Source: Streptomyces noursei ATCC 11455 (GTDB lineage Bacteria > Actinomycetota > Actinomycetes > Streptomycetales > Streptomycetaceae). Taken from it: DNA of 64,000 nucleotides. The translations under genes and the position numbers were made by a program. Positions 33,102 to 41,241 of the stretch are shown here, piece by piece. Under the pieces are notes generated by a model. That model saw nothing but the letters and a program-made list of their open reading frames with translations, had not been told where the DNA came from and did not search any database. Numbering within the stretch: the stretch's first letter is position 1; the number at the start of each line of letters is the position of its first letter. Where the stretch lies: assembly GCF_001704275.1 (NCBI RefSeq), contig NZ_CP011533.1, positions 3,596,001 through 3,660,000 of the forward strand. Direction: 5' to 3'.

Positions 33102-34037
33102 GTGTCCGCCCAGCCCGTTTCCCCTGTCCGCCGCGCCCGCCTGTGGCGTACCGCCGCGGCGGTCGCCGTCCTTCTCGGGGTGGTCGCGTATCTCCTGGTG
33201 CAGTACGTCACCAGCGGCCCCGGGGCGCCGCGCTGTTCGGTGCGTGTCCAGGGCGACGGGGACCCGTACGAGCTCACCCCCGAGCAGGCCGCGAACGCCG
33301 CGACGATCTCGGCGGTGGCGGCCTCGCGCGGGCTGCCGGAGCGGGCGGTGACGATCGCGCTGGCGACCGCGATGCAGGAGTCCGGGCTGCGCAACATCAA
33401 TTTCGGTGACCGGGATTCGGTGGGGCTGTTCCAGCAGCGGCCGTCGCAGGACTGGGGCACCGTGCAACAGATCATGGACCCGGTCTATTCGTCCGGGGAG
33501 TTCTACCGCCATCTGGTGAAAGTCCCCGGCTATTCCCGGCTGCCGTTGACCGTTGCCGCACAGAAGGTGCAGCGCAGCGGCTATCCGCAGGCGTACGCCA
33601 AGCACGAGGCGAATGCGGCACTGCTCACCGGGGCGCTGACCGGCCGGAACGGGGACGTGCTGAGTTGCACGGTGAGCCACCCCGTGGACGGCGCCGGGCC
33701 GGACGGCGCGACGAAGGTGCGGGAGAAGCTGGTGCGGGAGTTCGGCGCGGACGTGCTGCCGCGGACGGACGCGGCCGGCGGGCGGGCGGCGGTTTCCGGC
33801 CGCAGCCTGACGGTGCCGGTGCAGTCGGACGGGTACCAGGCGACGACCCCGGGCGATGCCGGCCAGCGTGGTTGGCAGTTGGCGAACTGGGCGCTGGCGC
33901 ACGCCGCCGACCTGCACATCGAGCGGATCTCGTACGCCGGGCGGACGTGGACGGCGGCCGACTCGGACAAGGGCTGGCAGGGCGCGGCGGCAGCCGGGGA
34001 CGCCGCGGGCGCGGTGCGGATCGTCACCGCGCAGTAG
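33102..34037 (+). CDS. Membrane-anchored transglycosylase-like protein
   Basis: The 311-residue protein has one N-terminal transmembrane helix (about 17-36), so most of it is outside the membrane. Residues 65-170 have the look of a lytic transglycosylase: an AMQESGLRNINFGDRDSVGLFQQRPSQDWGT segment with candidate catalytic Glu93 and the family-type GLFQQRP and QIMDPVYSS pieces. Related genes are sometimes labelled heavy-metal transporter, which the sequence does not support. GTG at 33102 follows a -10-like TACGTT by seven bases. It could remodel peptidoglycan. It is divergent from dapE. Confidence 0.75.
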   Translation: MSAQPVSPVRRARLWRTAAAVAVLLGVVAYLLVQYVTSGPGAPRCSVRVQGDGDPYELTPEQAANAATISAVAASRGLPERAVTIALATAMQESGLRNINFGDRDSVGLFQQRPSQDWGTVQQIMDPVYSSGEFYRHLVKVPGYSRLPLTVAAQKVQRSGYPQAYAKHEANAALLTGALTGRNGDVLSCTVSHPVDGAGPDGATKVREKLVREFGADVLPRTDAAGGRAAVSGRSLTVPVQSDGYQATTPGDAGQRGWQLANWALAHAADLHIERISYAGRTWTAADSDKGWQGAAAAGDAAGAVRIVTAQ

Positions 34038-34365
34038 TCCACCGACCCCTCGGGGGACCGTGGTTGACGTCGCCGACGGGCGGCGCGGCGGCAATGCCCT
34101 TTCCCGGTCCGGGATTTCACCTGCTTGTGACCGTATCCTCGGCCAATTCCCTTGCGTTTAGAGGTCTGTGACCTTTCCGCGCGGCTTCGGCACACGCACA
34201 CATTCCTCGTATTTATCGAGGGCAGATTATGTGACACGTTGCCAATTCTTTACCGGATTTCACCGCAACCTTCGGGCACCTGACGCGGTATTCAGGGCGT
34301 CCGTCCGCCCGGCGGACATGGCACATCTGTCAGAAGTACGAGTTCTTCTCCGTAAAAGGAGCACC
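34038..34365. other. AT-richer intergenic region before secreted protein gene
   Basis: A 328-bp gap with low G+C near 34120-34280 likely carries the promoter for the secreted protein. An imperfect AGGTCTGTGACCT inverted repeat (34162-34174) sits in it. Confidence 0.45.
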
Positions 34366-34833
34366 ATGTCCCTCCCCGTTACGCGTCGGATCGCCCGAGC
34401 CGCCCTGCTGGTCGCGGCGGGCGCCGCTCCCGTGGTCGCCGCGGCCGGATCCGCGAACGCTGTGAACCTGCCGCCTCAGGGCAACGAGCTGGGCGGACTG
34501 ACCACCGTGGACTCCGCGAACACCGCCAAGACCCTGGACGGCGCCGCACGGACCGGCGTCGGCCTGGTCAACAAGACCGGCGACGAGGCCGCGCGCACCC
34601 TCGCCCCCGCGCTGGTCCGGACGCTGGCCCCGATCGTCGAGGAGGCCGCGCCGCTGACCCAGGAGACCGCCCGCCAGGCGGAGGACGCGGCCCGTCCGGT
34701 CGCGAAGAAGGGCGTGTCGACCAACTCGCTGGCCGGCGAGGCGGTCAAGCACCTCGTGGGCGCCCCCCAGGAGCCGCGCACGCCGGTCCACGGCCTGATC
34801 GGCGGGATCCCGATCGGCAACGGCACCCACTGA
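34366..34833 (+). CDS. Secreted Ala-rich protein, unknown function
   Basis: The 155-residue preprotein has a Sec signal peptide with Arg residues, a hydrophobic core and an A-N-A cleavage site near residue 32. The mature part is amphipathic and helix-prone (DSANTAKTLDGAARTGVGLVNKTGDEAARTL; EEAAPLTQETARQAEDAARPV) with no Cys, ending in GLIGGIPIGNGTH. An AAAAGGAG site precedes the ATG at 34366. It is monocistronic and followed by a strong terminator. The family is not recognised; it may be a small structural or surface protein. Confidence 0.8.
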   Translation: MSLPVTRRIARAALLVAAGAAPVVAAAGSANAVNLPPQGNELGGLTTVDSANTAKTLDGAARTGVGLVNKTGDEAARTLAPALVRTLAPIVEEAAPLTQETARQAEDAARPVAKKGVSTNSLAGEAVKHLVGAPQEPRTPVHGLIGGIPIGNGTH

Positions 34834-34848
34834 CCTTCCGTACGACGC

Positions 34849-34887
34849 CACGGGGGCCCGGGGAACTGCTCTCCCCGGGCCCCCGTG
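34849..34887. terminator. Perfect 16-bp stem terminator
   Basis: The arms 34849-34864 and 34872-34887 (CACGGGGGCCCGGGGA and its reverse complement) are separated by 7 bases, between the convergent secreted-protein and dapC genes. Confidence 0.88.
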
Positions 34888-34906
34888 CGTGCGGTGGTTC
34901 AGCGGC

Positions 34907-36106
34907 TCATGCGGTCAGGCGGCGCACCGCGGCGGCCACCCGCTCGTCGGTGGCGGTGAAGGCGATCCGGACGAACTGCTCCCCCGCGGTGCCGTAGAAG
35001 TCGCCGGGGGCGACCAGGATGCCGCGCTCGGCGAGGTCGCCGACGGTGTCCCAGCAGGGCTCGTCGCGGGTCGCCCAGAGGTAGAGCGACGCCTCGCTGT
35101 GCTCGATGCGGAAGCCCGCGGCCTCGAAGGCGGTGCGCAGCGCGGTGCGGCGGCCGGCGTAGCGCTCGCGCTGCTCGGCGACGTGCGCGCTGTCGCCGAG
35201 GGCCGCGACGGTGGCGGCCTGGACCGGCGCGGCCACCATCATCCCGCCGTGCTTGCGGATCTGGAGCAGGTCGTCGAGGACCGCGGCGTCGCCGAGCAGG
35301 AACGCGGAGCGGTAGCCGGCGAGGTTGGAGCGCTTGGACAGCGAGTGGACGGCGACGATGCCCTCGTAGGAGCCGCCGCAGACGTCCGGGTGCAGGACGG
35401 AGACCGGCTCGGCGTCCCAGCCCAGTTCGAGGTAGCACTCGTCGCTGAAGACCAGGACGCCGTGCTCGCGGGCCCAGGCGACGGTGCGGCGCAGCTCGTC
35501 GACGGTGAGCACCTGACCGGTGGGGTTGGACGGGGAGTTGAGCCAGAGGAGCCTCAGGCCGGTCGGGTCCAGGTCGACGCCCGCGTCGGAGGACGCGAAC
35601 GTCTCGGCGTCGTAGACGACCGGCTCGGCGCCGGCCAGGCGGGCGCCGACCTCGTAGGTGGGGTAGGCCAGCCGCGGGTAGGCCACCTTGTCGCCGGGGC
35701 CCAGGCCCAGCTGGGTCGGCAGCCAGGCGACGAGTTCCTTGGAGCCGACGACCGGCAGCACGTTGGTGTGCGCGAGGTCGGGGGCGCCGAGGCGGTCGGC
35801 GGCCCAGCCGGTGAGCGCGTCCCGGAGGGCGGTCGTGCCCCACACCGTGGGGTAGCCGGGGCTGTCCACCGCGTCGGTGAGCGCGCGCTGGACCAGCGCG
35901 GGCACCGGGTCGACCGGGGTGCCGACGGAGAGGTCGACGATGCCGTCCGGATGGGCGGCGGCGGTCGCCTTGTACGGCTCCAGGCGGTCCCACGGGAAGG
36001 CCGGAAGGCGGTCGCGAAGCGACGTCCCCGAAGGGCGGCGGTGGGAGACGGGCGGGAGGTCGCGGAGGGTCGCGCCCGACGGGTGGCGAGGGGAGACTGC
36101 GCCCAC
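34907..36106 (-). CDS. dapC: Succinyldiaminopimelate transaminase
   Basis: The 399-residue PLP-dependent class I/II aminotransferase works on N-succinyl-LL-2-amino-6-ketopimelate for DAP/lysine synthesis. The PLP-binding Lys is in HSLSKRSNLAGYR, with NSPSNPTG and SDECYLELGW as other conserved signatures. GTG at 36106 begins a protein whose first ~33 residues contain two diverged 16-codon copies (SPRHPSGATLRD and SHRRPSGTSLRD), probably from repeat expansion, before the conserved LPAFPWDRLEPYK. It is downstream of the ferredoxin gene, an order also found in mycobacteria (fdxC-dapC). Confidence 0.9.
   Translation of the reverse strand: MGAVSPRHPSGATLRDLPPVSHRRPSGTSLRDRLPAFPWDRLEPYKATAAAHPDGIVDLSVGTPVDPVPALVQRALTDAVDSPGYPTVWGTTALRDALTGWAADRLGAPDLAHTNVLPVVGSKELVAWLPTQLGLGPGDKVAYPRLAYPTYEVGARLAGAEPVVYDAETFASSDAGVDLDPTGLRLLWLNSPSNPTGQVLTVDELRRTVAWAREHGVLVFSDECYLELGWDAEPVSVLHPDVCGGSYEGIVAVHSLSKRSNLAGYRSAFLLGDAAVLDDLLQIRKHGGMMVAAPVQAATVAALGDSAHVAEQRERYAGRRTALRTAFEAAGFRIEHSEASLYLWATRDEPCWDTVGDLAERGILVAPGDFYGTAGEQFVRIAFTATDERVAAAVRRLTA
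36004..36099 (-). repeat. Tandem 48-bp duplication at dapC 5' end
   Basis: Two in-frame units of 16 codons, diverged in about 5 codons, encode HPSGATLRDLPPV and RPSGTSLRDRLPA. They lie before the conserved enzyme sequence. Confidence 0.65.
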
Positions 36107-36210
36107 GGTGCTCTCTTTCTCGTACGGGGTGGCGCGGGGGACGTCGGCGCGCGAAAACGCCGCGGTCCCGTACAGCGGGTGGGCCGTACGGGACCGGGCG
36201 GCGCCGTATG

Positions 36211-36247
36211 GCCTTCCCCAGCTCATGCCGGGGCTACCCCCAGCGGC
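36211..36247. repeat. Dispersed palindromic repeat, copy 4
   Basis: CCCCAGCTCATGCCGGGG followed by CTACCCCCA lies in the dapC-ferredoxin intergenic space and matches the window's palindromic repeat type. Confidence 0.5.
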
Positions 36248-36296
36248 CTCGGAGGCACGGGAGGAGCCGGCCGGCTCCGCTCCGCCCTCCGGGGTG

Positions 36297-36623
36297 TCAG
36301 TGGTCCTGGTTCTGCGGCGGCAGCGCGGCGATGAACGGGTGGTCGCGCTCGATCAGGCCGAGCTTGCTGGCACCACCCGGAGAACCGAGCTCGTCGAAGA
36401 ACTCCACGTTCGCCTTGTAGTAGTCCTTCCACTCCTCCGGAGTGTCGTCCTCGTAAAAGATCGCTTCGACCGGGCAGACCGGCTCACAGGCACCACAGTC
36501 GACGCATTCGTCCGGGTGGATGTACAAGGACCGGGAGCCCTCGTAGATGCAGTCGACGGGGCACTCCTCGATGCATGCCTTGTCCTTGACGTCGACACAA
36601 GGCTGCGCGATGACGTAGGTCAC
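36297..36623 (-). CDS. fdxA: Seven-iron ferredoxin (FdxA/FdxC type)
   Basis: The 108-residue ferredoxin has an N-terminal cluster motif C-x7-CP (VDVKDKACIEECPVDCIYEG) and a second C-x2-C-x2-C-x3-CP (CVDCGACEPVCPVEAIFYED), as in 7Fe (3Fe-4S plus 4Fe-4S) bacterial ferredoxins. The C-terminal helical extension is typical of the FdxA class. The GTG at 36623 follows GAGGAGG. It serves as a low-potential electron carrier in the cytosol. The gene is upstream of dapC and divergent from a GNAT gene. Confidence 0.93.
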   Translation of the reverse strand: MTYVIAQPCVDVKDKACIEECPVDCIYEGSRSLYIHPDECVDCGACEPVCPVEAIFYEDDTPEEWKDYYKANVEFFDELGSPGGASKLGLIERDHPFIAALPPQNQDH

Positions 36624-36765
36624 GCTGTCGTTCCTCCTCGTTAGGGCCGGCGGACCGATCGGCGGTACCGCCGCTGGGCGCGCGGGAGCGCGGCGTCGTC
36701 GATGCCCGCCACCTAGTATCTCCGTTCCCGGGCACGAGACGAACAAGAGGGGCGGTCAGAGATCA

Positions 36766-37830
36766 ATGGAATTCCTCTCCGGCGGGCGCGCGGAGGTCCG
36801 GATCACCCGTGCCGACGTGGGCAAAAGGGTATCCGTCCGGCGCTTGACCGGGGCTCCGGCCGGGGAGCCCGCGTTCACCGACGCGATCGGCGTTCTCACA
36901 TCATGGGACGACGGTGTGCTGAGCATCACACGGCGCGATGGCGGATCCGTGCGGGTCGAGGAGTCTTCGCTGGTAGCGGCCAAGGTTGTCCCGGCTGCGC
37001 CGGCCCGCCGGAAGGTCCCGGCGGCCACGGTCCGGGAGCTCCAGGAGGTGGCCGCCCGCGGGTGGCCTGCCGTTGAGACGGAGCGTCTCGGTGAGTGGAC
37101 GTTGCGGGCGTCCGTCCAGGAGACGGCACGTGCGGCGGGCGCTCCCGGCGGACCGCAGCGGACCGGCTTCACCCGCCGCGCCAACTCCGTGCTGCCGCTC
37201 GGCGACCCCGGCGTCCCCCTGGACGACGCGTTGGGCCGGGCCACCCGGTGGTACGCCGAGCGCGGACTGCCCACCCTGGTCTCCGTCGCCACCGGGCGGG
37301 CGGACGCCGACGAGCGACTGGCCGCCGCGCTGGGCGAGCGCGGATGGCGCGACGAGGCGCACACCTCCGTGCGGATCGCGGCGCTGGCGCCGCTGGCGGA
37401 CACCGAGGCGGACACCTCGGGCGTACTGCTCTCCCGGCAGCCGGACGACGGCTGGCTGGGCCTGTACAACCGGGCCGGGGCGCCCACGGCGACGGGGCTG
37501 GCGGTGCTGACCGGCGGCCCCTCGGTGTGGTTCGCACGGGTGCCGGCGCCGGGCGGCGGCACCGCGGCGATCGGACGGCTGGCCGTCGACGGGCGCTGGG
37601 CGGGGTTCGCCGCGGTGGAGACCGCGCCCGAGCGGCGGCGCGAGGGACTGGCGACACTGGTGATGGCGGCGCTCGCCGAGCGGGCCCTGACCGAGGGCGC
37701 CTCGGCGGCGTACCTCCAGGTCGAGGCGGACAACGCCGGCGGCCTGGCGCTCTACGACGGGCTGGGGTTCGTCGAGCACCACGGCTATCACTATCGACGC
37801 GGCCCGGCGGGCGGCGGGGCCGGGGCCTGA
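36766..37830 (+). CDS. GNAT family N-acetyltransferase
   Basis: The 354-residue protein has an N-terminal beta-barrel-like part (residues 1-80, RVSVRRLTG, DAIGVLTSWDDGVLSITRRDGG), a middle helical region and a C-terminal GNAT domain (about 240-354). The acetyl-CoA-binding A motif is WAGFAAVETAPERRREGLATLVMAAL and motif B ends in ALYDGLGFVEHHGYHYR. The acceptor substrate is unknown. ATG at 36766 is 142 bp from the divergent ferredoxin gene, and the SirB1-like gene follows after 17 bp. Confidence 0.88.
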   Translation: MEFLSGGRAEVRITRADVGKRVSVRRLTGAPAGEPAFTDAIGVLTSWDDGVLSITRRDGGSVRVEESSLVAAKVVPAAPARRKVPAATVRELQEVAARGWPAVETERLGEWTLRASVQETARAAGAPGGPQRTGFTRRANSVLPLGDPGVPLDDALGRATRWYAERGLPTLVSVATGRADADERLAAALGERGWRDEAHTSVRIAALAPLADTEADTSGVLLSRQPDDGWLGLYNRAGAPTATGLAVLTGGPSVWFARVPAPGGGTAAIGRLAVDGRWAGFAAVETAPERRREGLATLVMAALAERALTEGASAAYLQVEADNAGGLALYDGLGFVEHHGYHYRRGPAGGGAGA

Positions 37831-37847
37831 GGGGGTATCCGTCCGGT

Positions 37848-38723
37848 ATGGGTGAGCGAGCGGAGCGCGGGGAACCGGGGCCCGAGCGGGACGCGGCGCG
37901 CGACGAGCGGCGGCGGCAGTTCGCGGCGGCGGCCCGCGAGGAGCGGCCCGACCTCGCGCTGCTGTGCCTGCTGATCGGCGCCGAGGCCGATCCCGCCCTG
38001 GACGAGGCCGGTATCGACGCGGCCCAGATCGAACTGGACCGGCTGGCCGGTCTGCTGCCGCACTCCCCCGCCGGCGGCCCCGGCGCCTGGGCCCGGAACC
38101 TCGCCGAGCTGCTGGGCACCCGGGAGGGCTTCGTGGGCTCGCCCGGCGCCTACCGCCGGCTGGAGTCGTCGCTGCTGCACGAGGTGCTGCGGCGCCGCCA
38201 CGGGCTGCCGATCCTGCTGTCGGTGATCTGGTTGGAGGTCGCCCGGCGGGCCGGGGCGCCGGTGTACGGGGTGGCGCTGCCGGGCCACTTCGTCGTCGGC
38301 CTCGGGGATCCGGCCGGGCGGCATGTGCTGGCGGATCCGTTCGAGGGCGGGCGGCCGCTCACCGACCAGGACGCGGCGATGATCGTCGCGGGGGCGACCG
38401 GTGAGGCGCTGACCCCGGGGATGCTGTCCCCGGCCGGCCCGTTGGAGATCATCCAGCGGATCCTCAACAACATCCGGGCCTGGGCCCAGGCCCGGCCGGA
38501 GCACAGCGCGGTCCATCTGTGGGCGCTGGACCTGTCGCTGCTGCTGCCCAGCCATCCGGCGCGGCTGCGCCATGAACGCGCCCAACTCCTCGTCCAGCGG
38601 GGCGAGTTCCTGGCCGGGGCGGCCGAGCTGGAGGAGTACGCGCGGGTGCTGGAGCCGGTCCAGCCGGCCGCGGCGACGGCGCTGCGCCGGGAGGCCGGGG
38701 CGGCCCGGGCCCGGCTGAACTGA
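37848..38723 (+). CDS. SirB1/transglutaminase-like family protein
   Basis: The 291-residue soluble protein matches the SirB1 family with a transglutaminase-like N-terminal half. The family's catalytic-like Cys is not conserved as in classical transglutaminases, but LPILLSVIWLEVARRAGAPVYGVALPGHFVVGL and ADPFEGG are typical. The C-terminal part is TPR-like helical (NNIRAWAQARPEHSAVHLWALDLSLLLPSHP). The ATG at 37848 lies 17 bp after the GNAT stop, so the two are probably cotranscribed. The biochemical role is unclear. Confidence 0.83.
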   Translation: MGERAERGEPGPERDAARDERRRQFAAAAREERPDLALLCLLIGAEADPALDEAGIDAAQIELDRLAGLLPHSPAGGPGAWARNLAELLGTREGFVGSPGAYRRLESSLLHEVLRRRHGLPILLSVIWLEVARRAGAPVYGVALPGHFVVGLGDPAGRHVLADPFEGGRPLTDQDAAMIVAGATGEALTPGMLSPAGPLEIIQRILNNIRAWAQARPEHSAVHLWALDLSLLLPSHPARLRHERAQLLVQRGEFLAGAAELEEYARVLEPVQPAAATALRREAGAARARLN

Positions 38724-38746
38724 GGGCTCGACGGGGCCGGGCCCGG

Positions 38747-39868
38747 TCAGGCCGCCGCGGACCGGGCCGGCGCCGGCGCGGTCCGCTCCGCCGGGGTGCG
38801 GCGGACGACCAGCAGCGTGGCGTCGTCCTTCAGATCGCCGCCGGTGAAGTGCTCCAGGTCGGCACGGAGGGTGCGGGCCAGCTCGACCGGCTCCAGGTCG
38901 ACCCAGGTGGTGAGCCGCTCGGCCAGCGGGTAGAAGCGGCCGTCGCCGCCACGGGCCTCGGTGACGCCGTCCGTGCACAGCACCACCCAGTCGTGGGGTT
39001 CGTGCTGGATACGGACGCTGCGGCGCGGCTCGCGGCTGAGTCCGCCCAGCCCCAGGGGGAGCCCGCCCTCACCGTCGGAGCGCTCCTGGACGATGCCGTT
39101 CCGCACCACGTAGTACGGGATGTGGCCGCAGGACAGGAGCCGGGCCCGGCCGGACCCGCGGACCTCCAGCAGCAGCGCGGTGACGAAGCGCTCGTCGGCG
39201 CCCTCCTTGGCGGAGCGGGCGTTGTAGCGGGTCAGGGCCTGCTCCATCCGGCCGGCCACGCCCTCCAGCGACTCCTGGTACTGCGCCGCCTCGCGGAACG
39301 ACGCCAGCACCTCCAGGCCCGCGCCGATCGCCGGCATGCCCTTGCCCTGGACGTCGCCGATCATCAGCCGCAGCCCGTGCGGGGTGTCGACGGCCTCGTA
39401 GATGTCGCCGCCGACCCGGGCGCCTTCCTGGGCGGACACGTAGAAGCCGTACGCCTCCAGCGGTCCGGCGCGCAGCGGCAGCTCGCGCAGCATCGCCCGC
39501 TGCACGGTGTCGGCGACCAGGGTGGTGCGGGCGTGCAGCGCCTCGCGTTCGAGTCGGGTACGGCACAGCACCAGGGAGAAGACGCCCACCAGGAACGCGC
39601 CGAAGACGCCGACGACCCGGCTGGCCGGGGCCCAGTCCGGCACCGTCAGCAGATCGACGTAGGTGAGGCAGACGACGTAGACCACGGCCACCAGCAGCGT
39701 CCGGTGGTAGGAGCAGCGCAGCGCGGCGACCAGCGGGGCGATCCCCATGAAGGCGGAGATGTGCAGCTCCGGGCCGGTCGTCGCGTCCACGGTCGCGACG
39801 ACCACGATGGCGAGGATCAGCAGCACGGGGGCGAGGAGGCCGCCCTCGGCGGGGCGATGGGCTGGCAT
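38747..39868 (-). CDS. SpoIIE-type PP2C serine/threonine phosphatase
   Basis: The 373-residue membrane protein has four N-terminal transmembrane segments (roughly residues 10-110) then a cytoplasmic PP2C/SpoIIE domain (about 130-360). Metal-binding Asp motifs are GGDIYEAVDT, GDVQGKGMPAIGAGL and VLCTDGVTEARGG, with GDLKDDATLLVVRR at the end. Such phosphatases act on STAS/anti-anti-sigma proteins, so this may tune a partner-switching sigma regulator. No kinase or STAS partner is adjacent. It is convergent with the SirB1-like gene. Confidence 0.9.
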   Translation of the reverse strand: MPAHRPAEGGLLAPVLLILAIVVVATVDATTGPELHISAFMGIAPLVAALRCSYHRTLLVAVVYVVCLTYVDLLTVPDWAPASRVVGVFGAFLVGVFSLVLCRTRLEREALHARTTLVADTVQRAMLRELPLRAGPLEAYGFYVSAQEGARVGGDIYEAVDTPHGLRLMIGDVQGKGMPAIGAGLEVLASFREAAQYQESLEGVAGRMEQALTRYNARSAKEGADERFVTALLLEVRGSGRARLLSCGHIPYYVVRNGIVQERSDGEGGLPLGLGGLSREPRRSVRIQHEPHDWVVLCTDGVTEARGGDGRFYPLAERLTTWVDLEPVELARTLRADLEHFTGGDLKDDATLLVVRRTPAERTAPAPARSAAA

Positions 39869-39999
39869 GACACTTCAAGCCTGCGGGACGTTCCGCGAGC
39901 CCGCACAGGGGCGAAGGTCCGGCCGCGCACCGGCGAAGGTCCTGGACACGGCGCCGACGGTGCGATCGGCCGGGGCCGGCCTTGGCGCCATCGGACAGA

Positions 40000-40005
40000 C
40001 CTAGG
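40000..40005. repeat. IS481 target-site duplication (left copy)
   Basis: CCTAGG flanks the left end of the IS and is repeated at 41073-41078. The CTAG core matches the known preference of IS481-like elements. Confidence 0.8.
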
Positions 40006-40954
40006 TGTATTGCCCTGTGAGGTTGGGGACGCGGCTGGCGGGTGGTTGGCCTGCGAGTGCGGTGTGTCCGCGGTGGTGATTGTAGGTGTGTAGCCATTGT
40101 GGGAAGGCTTCGCGTCGTTCGGTTTCCGAGCGGTAGGGGCGGGCGTAGGCCCATTCGTCGAGCAGGGTGCGGTTGAGGCGTTCGACTTTGCCGTTGGTCT
40201 GGGGTCGGTAGGGCCGGGTGCGCTTGTGGGTGATCCCGGCCGCTGCCAGCGCGTCCCGCCAGTCGTGTGAGCGGTAGCAGGAGCCGTTGTCGGTCAGGAC
40301 CCGCTCGACGGTGATCCCTGCCTGGGTGAAGAACGCCTGGGCGCGTTGCCAGAAGGCGGTGGCGGTCTCTTTGCGCTCGTCGGTGTGGATCTCGCTGTAG
40401 GCGAGGCGGGAGTGGTCGTCGACGGCGGTGTGGATGTAGCTGTAGCCGGCGTTCGAGCGGGTCTTGCGGCCTGCTTGCCGGCCGAGCGCCTTGTGGCCGC
40501 CGCCGTCGGGAATGTTGCCGAGCTTCTTGATGTCCACGTGCACCAACTCTCCTGGTCGTTCACGCTCGTAGCGGCGTATCGCACGGCCGGTGGCACGGTC
40601 GAGGTGGGACAGGCGGGCCAGACCGAAGCGGGTCAGGACGCGGTGCACGGTGGACGGCACCAGGTGGAGCAGGCCCGCGATGCGGGCGGGGCCCCACCGG
40701 CGCAGGAGGCGGACCTTGATGATCCGCCGTTCGGTGCGGGTCGGGGTTCGTCCCGGGCTGCGGTGCGGGCGGCTGGAGTGGTCGGCCATGCCCGCCTCGC
40801 CGAGCTGACGGTAGCGGTCTGCCCATCGCTGGGCCGTGGTCGGGGAGACCTGGAAACGTTCGGCTGCCCTGCGCAGGGGCCAGCCGTCCTCGACCACACA
40901 GCGGGCCAGGCGCAGGCGTCCGGTCTCGGTCAGGGGTGCATTACGGTGGGGCAT
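40001..40954 (-). CDS. IS481 family transposase
   Basis: The 317-residue DDE transposase has an N-terminal helix-turn-helix region (about 1-60, WPLRRAAERFQVSPTTAQRWADRYR), then an rve/RNase-H-like catalytic core: Asp in VHVDIKK, Asp in LTDNGSCYR and Glu in NGKVERLNRTL. All three acidic residues are present and the frame is complete. The stop codon TAG (40001-40003) lies outside the inverted repeat, in the CCTAGG target duplication. This means the host target site supplies termination. Expression is probably from the IS right end. Confidence 0.92.
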   Translation of the reverse strand: MPHRNAPLTETGRLRLARCVVEDGWPLRRAAERFQVSPTTAQRWADRYRQLGEAGMADHSSRPHRSPGRTPTRTERRIIKVRLLRRWGPARIAGLLHLVPSTVHRVLTRFGLARLSHLDRATGRAIRRYERERPGELVHVDIKKLGNIPDGGGHKALGRQAGRKTRSNAGYSYIHTAVDDHSRLAYSEIHTDERKETATAFWQRAQAFFTQAGITVERVLTDNGSCYRSHDWRDALAAAGITHKRTRPYRPQTNGKVERLNRTLLDEWAYARPYRSETERREAFPQWLHTYNHHRGHTALAGQPPASRVPNLTGQYT

Positions 40955-41072
40955 GAGGGCCTTTCTGTCGGTGTAGACGTCGCAATCCACACCGAACCGG
41001 AAGGCCCTCACCCGTTCAAGATCCCCCAGCCGAGACCTGGCTCACCCGTCCACAACCTCCCCGGACAGAACA
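40006..41072 (-). mobile_element. IS481-family insertion sequence, intact
   Basis: This is a 1067-bp element with inverted ends. The left end begins TGTATTGCCCTGTGAGGTTG and the right end, read inward, begins TGTTCTGTCCGGGGAGGTTG, matching at 16 of the first 20 positions. TGT...ACA termini and 6-bp CCTAGG duplications (40000-40005, 41073-41078) are typical of IS481. It carries one transposase gene on the minus strand. It inserted next to the MITE-like palindrome at 41074. Confidence 0.9.
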
Positions 41073-41078
41073 CCTAGG
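41073..41078. repeat. IS481 target-site duplication (right copy)
   Basis: CCTAGG flanks the right end of the IS and overlaps the first bases of the MITE-like element. Confidence 0.8.
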
Positions 41079-41241
41079 GCGCTTCTGATGGATCTCCGTG
41101 GAAGAAGGAGCGGCGCCTGGTGCGTGCGATCGCAAGGCGCCGGGATGTCTTCATAGCGGAGCTATGGGGGCATTTCGGCAACGCCGCGAGCGTGCGTGGC
41201 AGGCGCCGCGACGCCGCGGAGATCCATCAGAAGCGCCCTAG
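41074..41241. mobile_element. MITE-like palindromic element, 168 bp
   Basis: Perfect 25-bp terminal inverted repeats (41074-41098 and 41217-41241, CTAGGGCGCTTCTGATGG...) bound a 118-bp core without an open frame but with several internal hairpins. It has the size and form of a non-autonomous MITE derived from a Streptomyces IS. Its left end lies in the IS481 target duplication and its right end provides the stop codon of the response-regulator gene. A parental transposase with these ends is not in this window. Confidence 0.7.

Noticed and set aside
30960..34037. A frame of over 1000 codons on the plus strand
   Set aside because: Only its final 312 codons (from 33102) have protein-like character; the rest is antisense to the LOG and dapE genes.
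31959..34094. A 711-codon open frame covering dapE and the divergent gene
   Set aside because: The true DapE starts at 33059; the upstream part is the antisense of the transglycosylase-like gene, typical of GC-rich DNA.
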